A DNA stretch of 64,000 bases. Origin: Achromobacter kerstersii (GTDB taxonomy: Bacteria; Pseudomonadota; Gammaproteobacteria; Burkholderiales; Burkholderiaceae_B). The notes below the pieces were generated by a model that was not told the origin of the DNA, made no database searches, and saw nothing but the letters and a program-made list of their open reading frames with translations. This document shows, piece by piece, positions 8,745-16,189 of this stretch. The stretch spans positions 1,364,001-1,428,000 of the forward strand of contig NZ_CADIJQ010000001.1 of the NCBI RefSeq assembly GCF_902859595.1. The letters run 5' to 3'. Within the stretch, counting starts at the first letter, position 1. Every line of letters starts with the position of its first letter. A program made the translations under genes and the position numbers.

Positions 8745-8960
8745 TTAGCGCCGCCAGCCGCGCCAGATGAAGACGGCGCCGGCCGCCAGCAACACGGTTG
8801 CCGGCAGCACCCAGACAAAGCCCGAAGACGTGTAGACCACCTGGTCGACGGGGTCGTAGTAACGGCCCAATTCGTTGAAGTCCCACTTCACGTAGAACGC
8901 GTACCAGGCGTAGTAGAAGAAGGCGGACAGCGCCAGGCACAGCACGGCGCTGATACGCAT
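8745..8960 (-). CDS. Small two-helix inner-membrane protein
   Basis: Predicted membrane protein of 71 aa with two hydrophobic segments, about residues 3-19 (ISAVLCLALSAFFYYAWYA) and 46-65 (GFVWVLPATVLLAAGAVFI), and a short loop between. It lies 13 nt downstream of the DUF523 gene on the same strand. ATG 8960 is preferred because a GGGCGGG sequence precedes it; ATG 8984 would overlap the DUF523 stop. It is not recognised as a named family. Confidence 0.65.
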   Translation of the reverse strand: MRISAVLCLALSAFFYYAWYAFYVKWDFNELGRYYDPVDQVVYTSSGFVWVLPATVLLAAGAVFIWRGWRR

Positions 8961-8973
8961 GACGACACCCGCC

Positions 8974-9480
8974 CTACGCGCCATCTTCGGCCTCCAGCCG
9001 TAACAAACAGGCTTCGGCGTCGGACCATTGCTTTTCGCTGAAGACCTGCACACCGGCGCGCGTCAGCAATGCCGCCGTCACGCCCACGCCCGGTTGGCGC
9101 TTGCCTGCGAAATGGCCGTCGTAGACATAGCCGCTGCCGCAGGATGGGCTGCCTTCCTTTAACACTGCGATGCGAATGCCACGCTGTTCGGCAAGCGCCA
9201 GCGCCGCCTGGCCGCCTTGCACGAACGGCACGGTGACGTCGTCGCCCGTTACCGCGACCACGCGCGCGCCGTTATCCAGCACGTCGGCGGCACGCTTACC
9301 GGGTTCGATTTCAGCGGGCGGACGCGGAATGGGCATCCCGCCCGCCACTTCCGGACAGACGGAGACGACCCGGCCTTCGGCGCGCCAGCGCACGAGGACG
9401 GCGTCATCGTGAGGCACCCCGCGCCCGTCGTAGCGCACGGGGTTGCCCAACAGGCAGGAACTGATCAACACGTATTGCAT
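8974..9480 (-). CDS. DUF523 family protein
   Basis: Protein of 168 aa with all the conserved DUF523 blocks. These are SSCLLGNPVRYDG at the N-terminus, VSVCPEVAGGMPIPRPPAEI at about residues 40-60, the Cys motif KEGSPSCGSGYVYDG near residue 110, and GVGVTAALL. The invariant cysteines suggest metal or sulfur chemistry, but the family has no firmly established activity that I can name. It is probably co-transcribed with the small membrane protein downstream. Confidence 0.9.
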   Translation of the reverse strand: MQYVLISSCLLGNPVRYDGRGVPHDDAVLVRWRAEGRVVSVCPEVAGGMPIPRPPAEIEPGKRAADVLDNGARVVAVTGDDVTVPFVQGGQAALALAEQRGIRIAVLKEGSPSCGSGYVYDGHFAGKRQPGVGVTAALLTRAGVQVFSEKQWSDAEACLLRLEAEDGA

Positions 9481-9516
9481 GGCGTAGCCTGCGCGGAAAA
9501 ATGACGCCCTGAAAGA

Positions 9517-11544
9517 TCAGGAAGCCGATTCATCCGACTTGCGCGGGCGACGGGTACGGCTGGCCGTTTTGGCGGGGGCTGCGCCGGCATCGGCAGAGGC
9601 CGCGTCGGCGGGGGGTTGAGTTCCCGTCTTCGCTGCCGTCTTTGCCGCTGCGGTCTTGGTGCCCGGGCTGGTGGCGGTCTTTGTGGCCGTCTTGGTTGCA
9701 GTCTTAGTCGCCGTCTTCGTTGCAGTCTTAGTTGCAGTCTTGGTTGCAGTCTTGGTTGCCTTCTTAGCGGGCGCCGCAGTGGTCGTCTGCGTGATCGTCT
9801 GCGTTGCCGTTTTCGCCGGGGCCTTCTCTTGCGCCTTCTTAGCTTCCTGCTCGGACGCTGCGCGGGCGGCAGCCTCGGCGGCGATGCGCGCGGCGCCGCC
9901 TTCAAACGGGTCCGACACCTTGACCGGCGTCTTGACCGATTCGCGGCGCGCCTCGGGCGGCGTTTCCACAAAAGTCCATTCCGCGATGTTCACAGCAGGC
10001 AGCGGCTGGCGCGCCTGCGGCAACGGGGTCGGCATGGGCGGCAGGCGCGAGGGTTGAACCGGCTTGGTTTCCTGCGCACGCGCCAGCGCATCGGCGCGCA
10101 TGGCCTCGAGCTTGGCGGCTTCCTTGGCGAGCTCCTGCGCGGTTGCGCGATCGGCTTCCGCTTGCTTGCTGGCTTGGGCAGATGCCTCGGCCTGTGCCGC
10201 AGGCGACGCGGCGGCGGGGGCTTGCGCCACGTTCGCCGCGGCCTCGGGCGCCGCGGCCTGCACATCGGAAACCGCGTCAGCCGGGGCGGCTGCGGCCGGC
10301 GTATTCATGGACGCTACGTTTGCGTGTTGATCACTGTGCTGGCTGGCGCCTCGGCCCGACTTGCGGCCGCCACGCGATCTGCGGGAGGGCCGGGAATCGG
10401 TCTCTTCCTGAACGGCGTCGGTTTGCGTGGCGCCGGTATCGGCCGGCGCGGCGGCGGACGTGGGAGCGGTGGTGGGAGCGGTGGTGGCGTGATGGCCTTG
10501 CGCGGCACGCGAGCCATTGTTGCGGCCGCCACGGTCTGCGCGGTCGGTCCGTTCGTTGCGCTCTGCGCGATCGCCACGGTCTGCACGTTCGGTGCGCTCG
10601 GCACGGTCGCCGCGTTCGGTACGCTCTGTGCGATCACCGCGATCCGTGCGCTCTCCGCGATCGGCGCGAGCCGTAACCGGTGCGGTGTCGGCAACGTCGC
10701 CCGCATCCGCGCCATCCGCGCTATCGCGAAACACATACGTGCCGGCATTCTCTTCGCGGCCGACTTCCAGGAAGCCGCGCTTTTTTGCTTCGTCCAGCAA
10801 GTTGCCAAAGGCCCGGAAGCCGTAGTACGACTCGTTGAAATCCGGTTTGCGGCGCTTGAGCGCGTCCTTCAACGCGGATGCCCAGATCTTGCCGCTGTCG
10901 CCGCGTTCGGCCATCAGCGCCTCGAAGGTCTCGACAACCATCTCCACGGCCTGCGTCTTACGGGCGTCCAGCTCTTCCTTGCGGCGAATTTCTTCGTCGG
11001 GCGTGCGGCGCTGGCCGCCAGTGGCCGCACCGCGGTTATCGCGGCGGCCGTCGGCGGTGCGCTGCACTTCGCGCGCCAGGTCGTCATAGAAGATGAATTC
11101 GTCGCAGTTGGCGATCAGCAAGTCCGACGTGGATTGCTTCACGCCCACGCCAATCACCTTCTTGTTGTTCTCGCGCAGCTTCGATACCAGGGGCGAAAAA
11201 TCAGAATCGCCGCTGATGATCACGAACGTGTTGACGTGCGACTTGGTGTAGCAGAAGTCCAGCGCGTCCACCACCAGTCGGATGTCGGCCGAATTCTTGC
11301 CCGATTGGCGCACGTGCGGAATTTCGATCAGCTCGAAATTGGCCTCGTGCATGGGGGCCTTGAATTCCTTGTAGCGTTCCCAGTCGCAATAGGCTTTTTT
11401 GACGACGATGCTGCCCTTGAGCAGCAGGCGTTCCAGCACGGGACGAATGTCGAATTTCTGATACTTGGTGTCGCGCACACCCAGCGCCACGTTCTCGAAG
11501 TCGCAGAAAAGCGCCATGCTGACGTTTTCGTTGGGGGTATTCAT
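9517..11544 (-). CDS. NYN domain (LabA/DUF88-like) protein with OST-HTH/LOTUS domain and repetitive tail
   Basis: Large (675 aa) predicted RNA-binding or RNA-cleaving protein. The NYN (PIN-like) nuclease domain covers about residues 8-160, with acidic motifs ALFCDFENV, ADIRLVVDAL and ISGDSDFSPLV. An OST-HTH/LOTUS domain follows at about 195-275 (GKIWASALKDALKRRKPDF, then FLEVG). The rest is low-complexity: an Arg/Asp/Glu repeat (RGDR, ERTD, RAER), an Ala/Pro-rich stretch, and a C-terminal run of Lys-Thr-Ala-Thr repeats. ATG 11544 is chosen over an upstream start because GGAGAAG precedes it. NYN-LOTUS proteins are associated with RNA turnover; specificity here is unknown. Confidence 0.9.
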   Translation of the reverse strand: MNTPNENVSMALFCDFENVALGVRDTKYQKFDIRPVLERLLLKGSIVVKKAYCDWERYKEFKAPMHEANFELIEIPHVRQSGKNSADIRLVVDALDFCYTKSHVNTFVIISGDSDFSPLVSKLRENNKKVIGVGVKQSTSDLLIANCDEFIFYDDLAREVQRTADGRRDNRGAATGGQRRTPDEEIRRKEELDARKTQAVEMVVETFEALMAERGDSGKIWASALKDALKRRKPDFNESYYGFRAFGNLLDEAKKRGFLEVGREENAGTYVFRDSADGADAGDVADTAPVTARADRGERTDRGDRTERTERGDRAERTERADRGDRAERNERTDRADRGGRNNGSRAAQGHHATTAPTTAPTSAAAPADTGATQTDAVQEETDSRPSRRSRGGRKSGRGASQHSDQHANVASMNTPAAAAPADAVSDVQAAAPEAAANVAQAPAAASPAAQAEASAQASKQAEADRATAQELAKEAAKLEAMRADALARAQETKPVQPSRLPPMPTPLPQARQPLPAVNIAEWTFVETPPEARRESVKTPVKVSDPFEGGAARIAAEAAARAASEQEAKKAQEKAPAKTATQTITQTTTAAPAKKATKTATKTATKTATKTATKTATKTATKTATSPGTKTAAAKTAAKTGTQPPADAASADAGAAPAKTASRTRRPRKSDESAS
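9672..9765 (-). repeat. 12-bp tandem repeat encoding Lys-Thr-Ala-Thr
   Basis: About eight near-identical 12-bp units (GTTGCAGTCTTA type on the plus strand) encode the C-terminal KTAT repeats of the NYN protein. Because the unit is a multiple of 3, copy-number change would alter tail length and charge without shifting frame. Confidence 0.8.
10540..10672 (-). repeat. Degenerate short tandem repeat encoding the RGDR/ERTD tract
   Basis: Imperfect repeats encode an Arg/Asp/Glu/Thr tract between the LOTUS domain and the Ala/Pro-rich region of the NYN protein. The charge pattern resembles RNA-binding RGG/RD-type disordered tails. Confidence 0.65.
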
Positions 11545-11647
11545 ATTCTTCTCCAAAGCCGAGGCGGCCACATTACACCGGGCCGCCAGATAGCGCTCAT
11601 GATATACATATCCGCCTTCAGCCCATCATTTTGCCCGATCGCCCGCC

Positions 11648-12223
11648 GTGCCTGACGCCCCTGCCTACCCCGCCCTGGCCACCCCCAGACTGACGCTTCA
11701 GCCCCTGTGCATGCAGGACGCCGAGGCCATCCAGCGCATCTTTCCGCAATGGGATGTGGTGCAATTCCTGGCGGATCAGGTGCCTTGGCCCTACCCGGAG
11801 AACGGCGCGCGCGACTATCTTGAGCACGTGGCGCTGCCCGCCATCCAGCGGGGCGAAGAGTGGCATTGGACGCTGCGCACCCACGCCGACCCGGGCCGCA
11901 TGATCGGCGTGGTCAGCCTGATGGACAACGACGCCAATAACAATCGCGGCTTCTGGCTGGACCCCGATTTTCGCCGGCAAGGCTATATGACCGAAGCCAG
12001 CGAGGCCGTCACGGCCTATTGGTTCGACGTGTTGGGCAAGCCGCTGCTGCGCGCGCCCAAGGCCATCGTCAATACGGGGTCGCGCAAGATTTCCGAACGC
12101 GGCGGCATGCGCGTCGTGGCGGTTGAAGAACGCGGGTTTGTCAGCGGGCGCTACCCCGCCGAGATCTGGGAAATCACTCGCGAGGAGTGGCAAGCGCGGC
12201 GGGCGCTGCAAACCGCGCAATGA
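11648..12223 (+). CDS. GNAT family N-acetyltransferase (RimJ/RimL-like)
   Basis: Acetyl-CoA-dependent N-acetyltransferase of 191 aa, of the RimJ/RimL-like branch. It opens with the strand TPRLTLQPLCMQDAEAIQRI. The acetyl-CoA-binding region is represented by WLDPDFRRQGYMTEASEAV, followed by NTGSRKISERGGM, the usual N-x-x-S/A-x-x-x-x-E-K/R-x-G-like motif. The start is GTG at 11648. The acceptor substrate, protein or small molecule, is unknown. It lies alone between the divergent NYN gene and the motA-like gene. Confidence 0.88.
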   Translation: MPDAPAYPALATPRLTLQPLCMQDAEAIQRIFPQWDVVQFLADQVPWPYPENGARDYLEHVALPAIQRGEEWHWTLRTHADPGRMIGVVSLMDNDANNNRGFWLDPDFRRQGYMTEASEAVTAYWFDVLGKPLLRAPKAIVNTGSRKISERGGMRVVAVEERGFVSGRYPAEIWEITREEWQARRALQTAQ

Positions 12224-12434
12224 CGGCAGGCGCCGACGGTTCGGCGCGGTTGACCCCGCTGATCCGCCCCTTTTTTCGTGCCTGCCCCGCCGCCCCCTGA
12301 CAGGCAGCCTAAGCCGGCGCTTACCGGCCCTTTAGGCCCGCTTTCCGGCGAATTGACCCGAATGACTCCTGGCTAGAATTCCCGACATTCCGGCATTCCG
12401 CGCGTAGGGGTGCTTTTCCCTTCGGGCAAGATCC

Positions 12435-13307
12435 ATGAATCCGTCTTCCGTCATCGGCGCCGTTGTTGGCCTGCTTACCCTGCTTATCGTCGTGGCGCTG
12501 TCCGCCACCGACGCCAGCATGTACTTCAACTTGCCAGGCCTGGCCATCGTCTTGGGCGGCACGTGCGCAGCCTTGTTCATCGCCTACCCGCTGCATGAAG
12601 TGCTGCGCGTGTTCTCGCTTGTGCGCACGGTGTTCCGCAACGACCAGCACGACCAGCAGCGCGACATCGAAGAACTCGTGTCGATGGCGCAGCTGTGGAT
12701 GAACACCGACGTCCACAAGGTCGAGCAAGCCCTGAAGAAAGTGTCGAACCCGTTCCTGCGCACGGGCGTCCAGCTGATCATCGACAACACCCCGGAAGAC
12801 CAGATCATTGAAGTGCTGCAATGGCGCGTGGCGCGCCTGCGTGCCCGCGAACAGGCCGAAGCGCAGATGTTCCGCGTGATGGCGACCTTTGCCCCAGCCT
12901 TCGGGATGCTGGGCACGCTGGTTGCGCTGATCAACCTGATGGCCGTGCTGGGTGACGGCAGCATGACGATGATCGGCCAGCATCTGGCCGTGGGCCTGAT
13001 GACGACGTTCTACGGCATCTTGCTGGCCAACCTGATCTGCAAACCGATTGCGCTGAAGCTTGAACGCCGCACCGCGCGCCGTGTGGAATCCATGAACATG
13101 GTGCTGCAAGGCATCTCGATGATGTGCGAGAAGCGCGGCCCGGCTGTGGTGCGCGAGACGCTGAATTCCTTCGTGCTGCACGTCGAAGACGAAATCTACG
13201 ACGGTGGCGCTGGCGCCGCGCCCCAGGCCAAACCCAAGACGGAAGGCCAGGTCAAACCCGCCGCCCAGCCCGTCTCCATCAACCGCCCGGCCCCCGCGCG
13301 TCAATGA
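12435..13307 (+). CDS. MotA/PomA-like proton channel (stator A subunit)
   Basis: Inner-membrane protein of 290 aa in the MotA/TolQ/ExbB superfamily, with full MotA architecture. Two N-terminal helices (about 5-25 and 34-52, with PGLAIVLGGTCAALFIAYP) are followed by a cytoplasmic domain (53-150) and two further helices (152-172 with PAFGMLGTLVALINL, and 183-203). The C-terminal tail is Pro/Lys-rich. MotA family proteins conduct ions with a MotB partner and turn a rotor or do envelope work. The stop overlaps the MotB-like start by 4 nt. No other flagellar or chemotaxis gene is in the window. Confidence 0.85.
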   Translation: MNPSSVIGAVVGLLTLLIVVALSATDASMYFNLPGLAIVLGGTCAALFIAYPLHEVLRVFSLVRTVFRNDQHDQQRDIEELVSMAQLWMNTDVHKVEQALKKVSNPFLRTGVQLIIDNTPEDQIIEVLQWRVARLRAREQAEAQMFRVMATFAPAFGMLGTLVALINLMAVLGDGSMTMIGQHLAVGLMTTFYGILLANLICKPIALKLERRTARRVESMNMVLQGISMMCEKRGPAVVRETLNSFVLHVEDEIYDGGAGAAPQAKPKTEGQVKPAAQPVSINRPAPARQ

Positions 13308-14431
13308 GCCTGATTTCTCCTTCCCTGGCGCAGCGGATCGAGCAGGCCCGCCAGGCCCAGTTGCGCGCGCAGAAAACGGCCGCCAACAACAGCGGCTGGC
13401 GCCCCAGCAAAAGTGACCGCAAAGACCGCTATTCCCGCTGGCACGTTGAAGAAACGGTCGAACAGGATTCCGAGAATTGGCTGCTCAGCTATCTGGACCT
13501 GATCACGCTGCTGCTGGCCATGCTGGTGGTGATGCTGGCCGTGTCGCGTCTGCATGGCCAGGCTTCCGGCCCGTCGGACCAGCCGATTGAGCTGGTGGGG
13601 ACACTGGCCGCCGCCGGCCTGCCCAAGTACGACGGCGAATACGCTGAATTCGACACGCCCGCCATTCCCGCCAGTTGGGCCGAACCACCCGCTGCCCCTG
13701 CGGCCACGGCCCCCGCCGCCCCCGCCGACGACGACAGCATGAAGGTGGCCGATGCCGCCCCGCCGCTGATGGCGCCGTCCAAGGAATCCTTGGGGCTGGG
13801 CGACCTGGGCAAGTCGGTGGACGTGATCATCAACGAGCAGTCCGTCAGCTTCCGCATCAGCAACGAACTGCTGTTCCCGTCGGGCCAGGCCACGCTCAGC
13901 CCGGCCGGCCTGGACGTGATCAAACGCCTGGCGACGATTCTGAACAAGAACGAACACCAGGTGTCGGTCGAAGGCCACAGCGACCCGGTGCCGATCCAGA
14001 CGCGCCAGTTCGCTTCGAACTGGGAACTGTCCAGCAGCCGCGCCACCAGCGTGCTGCGCGAGCTGGTGCGAGACGGCGTCGCGGGCCAGCGCCTGCGGGC
14101 CGTGGGCTATGCGGAAACGCGCCCCATTGAATCCAATGACACGCCGGCCGGCCGCGCCGCCAACCGCCGCGTCGAACTGATCATGGATATTGCGCCGAAG
14201 CAGGCGCCGGCGAAGGAAGCGAAAGCACCGGCATCGGCGTCATCCTCGGCGGCACCGGCAACAGCCGGTTCGGCTTCGGCTGCTTCGGCAACAGCCGGTT
14301 CGGCATCGGCTGCTTCGGCATCGGCGGCTTCGGTAGCAGCACCGGCGGCGCAAGCGCCCGCGGCTACCGCGCCCGAATCCGCCGCTGCCGCGCCCGCGCC
14401 CGCCACGCAGCCGGCCCCGGCTCGCACCTAA
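13304..14431 (+). CDS. MotB-like / OmpA-family stator B subunit
   Basis: Partner of the MotA-like protein, 375 aa. After a basic cytoplasmic N-terminus, a single helix (about residues 60-80) contains YLDLITLLLAMLVVML with Asp65 at the position of the essential proton-carrying aspartate of MotB. A Pro/Ala linker follows, then an OmpA-type peptidoglycan-binding domain at about 185-290 (VEGHSDPVPI through AANRRVELIMD). The last 70 residues are an Ala/Ser/Pro-rich repetitive tail not seen in ordinary MotB. ATGA overlaps the motA-like stop. Function is either a flagellar stator or a separate envelope motor. Confidence 0.85.
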   Translation: MSLISPSLAQRIEQARQAQLRAQKTAANNSGWRPSKSDRKDRYSRWHVEETVEQDSENWLLSYLDLITLLLAMLVVMLAVSRLHGQASGPSDQPIELVGTLAAAGLPKYDGEYAEFDTPAIPASWAEPPAAPAATAPAAPADDDSMKVADAAPPLMAPSKESLGLGDLGKSVDVIINEQSVSFRISNELLFPSGQATLSPAGLDVIKRLATILNKNEHQVSVEGHSDPVPIQTRQFASNWELSSSRATSVLRELVRDGVAGQRLRAVGYAETRPIESNDTPAGRAANRRVELIMDIAPKQAPAKEAKAPASASSSAAPATAGSASAASATAGSASAASASAASVAAPAAQAPAATAPESAAAAPAPATQPAPART

Positions 14432-14450
14432 GCCCCCCCCGCAACAGGCC

Positions 14451-14470
14451 GGCGCGCGGCATCGCGCGCC
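14451..14470 (+). terminator. GC-rich hairpin after the MotB-like gene
   Basis: A perfect 8-bp stem (GGCGCGCG at 14451-14458, complement 14463-14470) with a 4-nt loop lies 20 bp after the stop codon. There is no U-tract, so assignment as a terminator is tentative. Confidence 0.4.
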
Positions 14471-14584
14471 ACCATGACGATCTTCCAGGAAGGGTGACAA
14501 AAGTCTCCCTTCCAAGCTGGCGTGTGGCCGGGCAACAGCGTTAAGCTTCGCCCAATCCACCCTCAGGCCAGAACAGGAAACGCC

Positions 14585-14938
14585 ATGTCCTATATGTTGC
14601 TGATCGTTGAACCGGTAGGCCAGCGCGCCCAGCGCACCCCCGAAGAAGGCCGCGAGGCCTATGCGCAAATGGTGCGCTACGCCGAAGAACTCAAAGGCCG
14701 CGGCCTGCTCGTCAGCGCTGAATCCCTGAAATCCGAATCCGAAAGCGTCCGCCTGCAAATTCGCGACGGCGAACGCTCGCTGATGGACGGCCCATACGCC
14801 GAAGCCAAGGAAATGATCGGCGGTTTTTTCCTGCTGACCTGTGACACCCGCGAAGAAGCCCTGGCGCTGGCCGCCGAGTGCCCGGCGGCGCAATGGGCAA
14901 CGGTGGAAGTCCGGGAACTGGGGCCGTGCTTTATGTAG
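14585..14938 (+). CDS. YCII-related (DGPF-type) protein
   Basis: Small cytoplasmic protein of 117 aa of the YCII-related family. It begins MSYMLLIVEPVGQRAQRTPE, carries the DGPF-like motif (LMDGPYAEAKEMIGGFFLL) in the middle, and ends with the family C-terminal strand WATVEVREL. The start at 14585 follows AACAGGAAACGCC. DGPF proteins often travel with ECF42 sigma factors; a second copy sits 400 bp downstream in the sigma operon. The two copies are diverged. Confidence 0.85.
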   Translation: MSYMLLIVEPVGQRAQRTPEEGREAYAQMVRYAEELKGRGLLVSAESLKSESESVRLQIRDGERSLMDGPYAEAKEMIGGFFLLTCDTREEALALAAECPAAQWATVEVRELGPCFM

Positions 14939-14980
14939 GCATTTGCCGGCATCCAACAAGCAATTAGGAGTGACGGCACC

Positions 14981-15211
14981 ATGCCTACATTGACCATTAG
15001 AAATCTCTCGGAAGACGTGCTCCGCGCACTACGCATGCGGGCAGAGCAGCATGGACGGACTATCGAGGCCGAAGTCCGTGCCATCCTGAAAGAGGCCACC
15101 CGGTCAGAAAAGCGCATCAAGCTGGGTTCATTGCTCGCGCGTATCGGTCGGCAGGTGAACCTTACGGACGAGGAAGCTCTGCTATTCAGTCAAAGGAACC
15201 CGTACCGCTGA
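14981..15211 (+). CDS. FitA-like ribbon-helix-helix antitoxin, solitary
   Basis: DNA-binding protein of 76 aa with the FitA/VapB-type pattern. The beta-strand PTLTIRNLSEDVLRALRMRA and helices RTIEAEVRAILKEA form the ribbon-helix-helix, and a C-terminal tail (about 45-76) would normally bind a PIN-domain toxin. No PIN toxin frame follows: the next 130 bp are non-coding and then the DGPF gene starts. A ribosome-binding site (TAGGAGTG) supports the start. It is either an orphan antitoxin or a repressor left after toxin loss. Confidence 0.82.
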   Translation: MPTLTIRNLSEDVLRALRMRAEQHGRTIEAEVRAILKEATRSEKRIKLGSLLARIGRQVNLTDEEALLFSQRNPYR

Positions 15212-15245
15212 AATCTTAGTATTTACCCTAACTTCACGACATTCC

Positions 15246-15275
15246 TGTCGATCTGAGTCACCCCCGTTCGTCGTC
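15246..15275 (+). promoter_or_regulatory. Candidate ECF42-dependent promoter
   Basis: TGTCGA at 15246-15251 and CGTC at 15269-15272 are 17 bp apart, matching the TGTCGA / CGWC signature I recall for ECF42 sigma factors. It lies about 70 bp upstream of the DGPF gene that heads the operon ending in the ECF42-type sigma gene. This implies autoregulation. No matching element was seen upstream of the other DGPF gene at 14585. Confidence 0.6.
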
Positions 15276-15343
15276 CCCCTGCAAGCCCCCGAAATTCCCT
15301 CCGGAACCCAGGTGGCGATGTCCTACCCCAAGGAGAGACTCAG

Positions 15344-15763
15344 ATGCGATTCATGATCATCGTGCGGGCCACGCCCGATAGCGAAGCCGGCAAGATGCCG
15401 GACGAAAGCCTGCTTGCCTCGATGCTGACCTACCACGAGGCCCTGGCCAAAGCGGGCGCACTCCTCGATGCCAACGGCCTGCACCCCACTAGCAAAGGCT
15501 GGCGCGTGCAATACGACGGCCAGCCGGACGGCAAGCGCACCGTCATCGACGGCCCCTTCGCTGAAACCAAGGAACTGATCGCCGGCTACACCTTGATTCA
15601 GGTGCGCTCGCGCGAGGAAGCGATGCAATGGGCCATGCGCTTTCCCTCGCCCTTTCCCGGCCAGCGCTGCGAGATCGAGGTGCGCCAGCTTTTTGAGCTG
15701 GACGAATTCGCACCCAGCCAGGAAGTTGAACGATTTCGCGACATCACCGGCGTCAGCCACTGA
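15344..15763 (+). CDS. YCII-related (DGPF) protein, first gene of the ECF42 operon
   Basis: Protein of 139 aa with the classic DGPF motif (TVIDGPFAETKELIAGYTLI) near residue 70, and MRFMIIVRATPDSEAGKMPD at the N-terminus. It is preceded by AAGGAGAG and by a candidate ECF42 promoter. It is followed 18 bp later by a VOC protein and then the sigma factor. DGPF proteins are the characteristic conserved partners of ECF42 sigma factors. Their biochemical role is not established; a dimeric ferredoxin-like fold is expected. Confidence 0.9.
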   Translation: MRFMIIVRATPDSEAGKMPDESLLASMLTYHEALAKAGALLDANGLHPTSKGWRVQYDGQPDGKRTVIDGPFAETKELIAGYTLIQVRSREEAMQWAMRFPSPFPGQRCEIEVRQLFELDEFAPSQEVERFRDITGVSH

Positions 15764-15781
15764 TCCTCTGGAGACCCCATC

Positions 15782-16189
15782 ATGCACAAGAAAATCTTCG
15801 TCAACATCGCCATCGGCGACATGCAGAAATCGCAAGCCTTCTTCAAGCAGCTGGGCTTCACGTTCAACCCGCAGTTCACCAATGACCAGGGCGCCTGCAT
15901 GGTGATCAGCGACGACATCTACGCGATGCTCCTGACCCGTGATTTCTTCAAGGGCTTTACCGACAAGCCGCTGGTGGACCCCAAGCAAGCCACCGAAGTG
16001 CTGATCTGCCTGTCGTGCGAAAGCCGCGCCGAAGTCGATGACCTGGTCGCCCGCGCGCGGGCCGCCGGCGCCTCGGTGCCGCGCGAGCCGCAAGACCACG
16101 GCTTCATGTATGGCCACGGCTTCGAAGACCTGGACGGCCACATCTGGGAACTGGTCTACATGGTGCCCGGCGAGGTCCCCGCGGCATGA
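15782..16189 (+). CDS. VOC (glyoxalase/extradiol dioxygenase-like) family protein
   Basis: Protein of 135 aa with a paired beta-alpha-beta-beta-beta VOC fold. The first module is KIFVNIAIGDMQKSQAFFKQ, and the second module ends with GFEDLDGHIWELVYM, which holds the usual His/Glu metal-binding positions. A ribosome-binding site (TCTGGAGA) precedes it. It overlaps the sigma gene by 4 nt and is therefore co-expressed with it. The substrate is unknown; in ECF42 operons such proteins probably act on small oxidised or reactive compounds. Confidence 0.88.
   Translation: MHKKIFVNIAIGDMQKSQAFFKQLGFTFNPQFTNDQGACMVISDDIYAMLLTRDFFKGFTDKPLVDPKQATEVLICLSCESRAEVDDLVARARAAGASVPREPQDHGFMYGHGFEDLDGHIWELVYMVPGEVPAA

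Noticed and set aside
9616..11655. A 679-codon plus-strand frame opposite the NYN gene
   Set aside because: Arg/Leu/Cys-rich translation reflecting the repetitive NYN gene on the other strand; no homology pattern.
14981..15343. Complete FitAB/VapBC toxin-antitoxin pair
   Set aside because: No PIN-domain frame follows the FitA-like gene; 15212-15343 is non-coding and holds the ECF42 promoter candidate.
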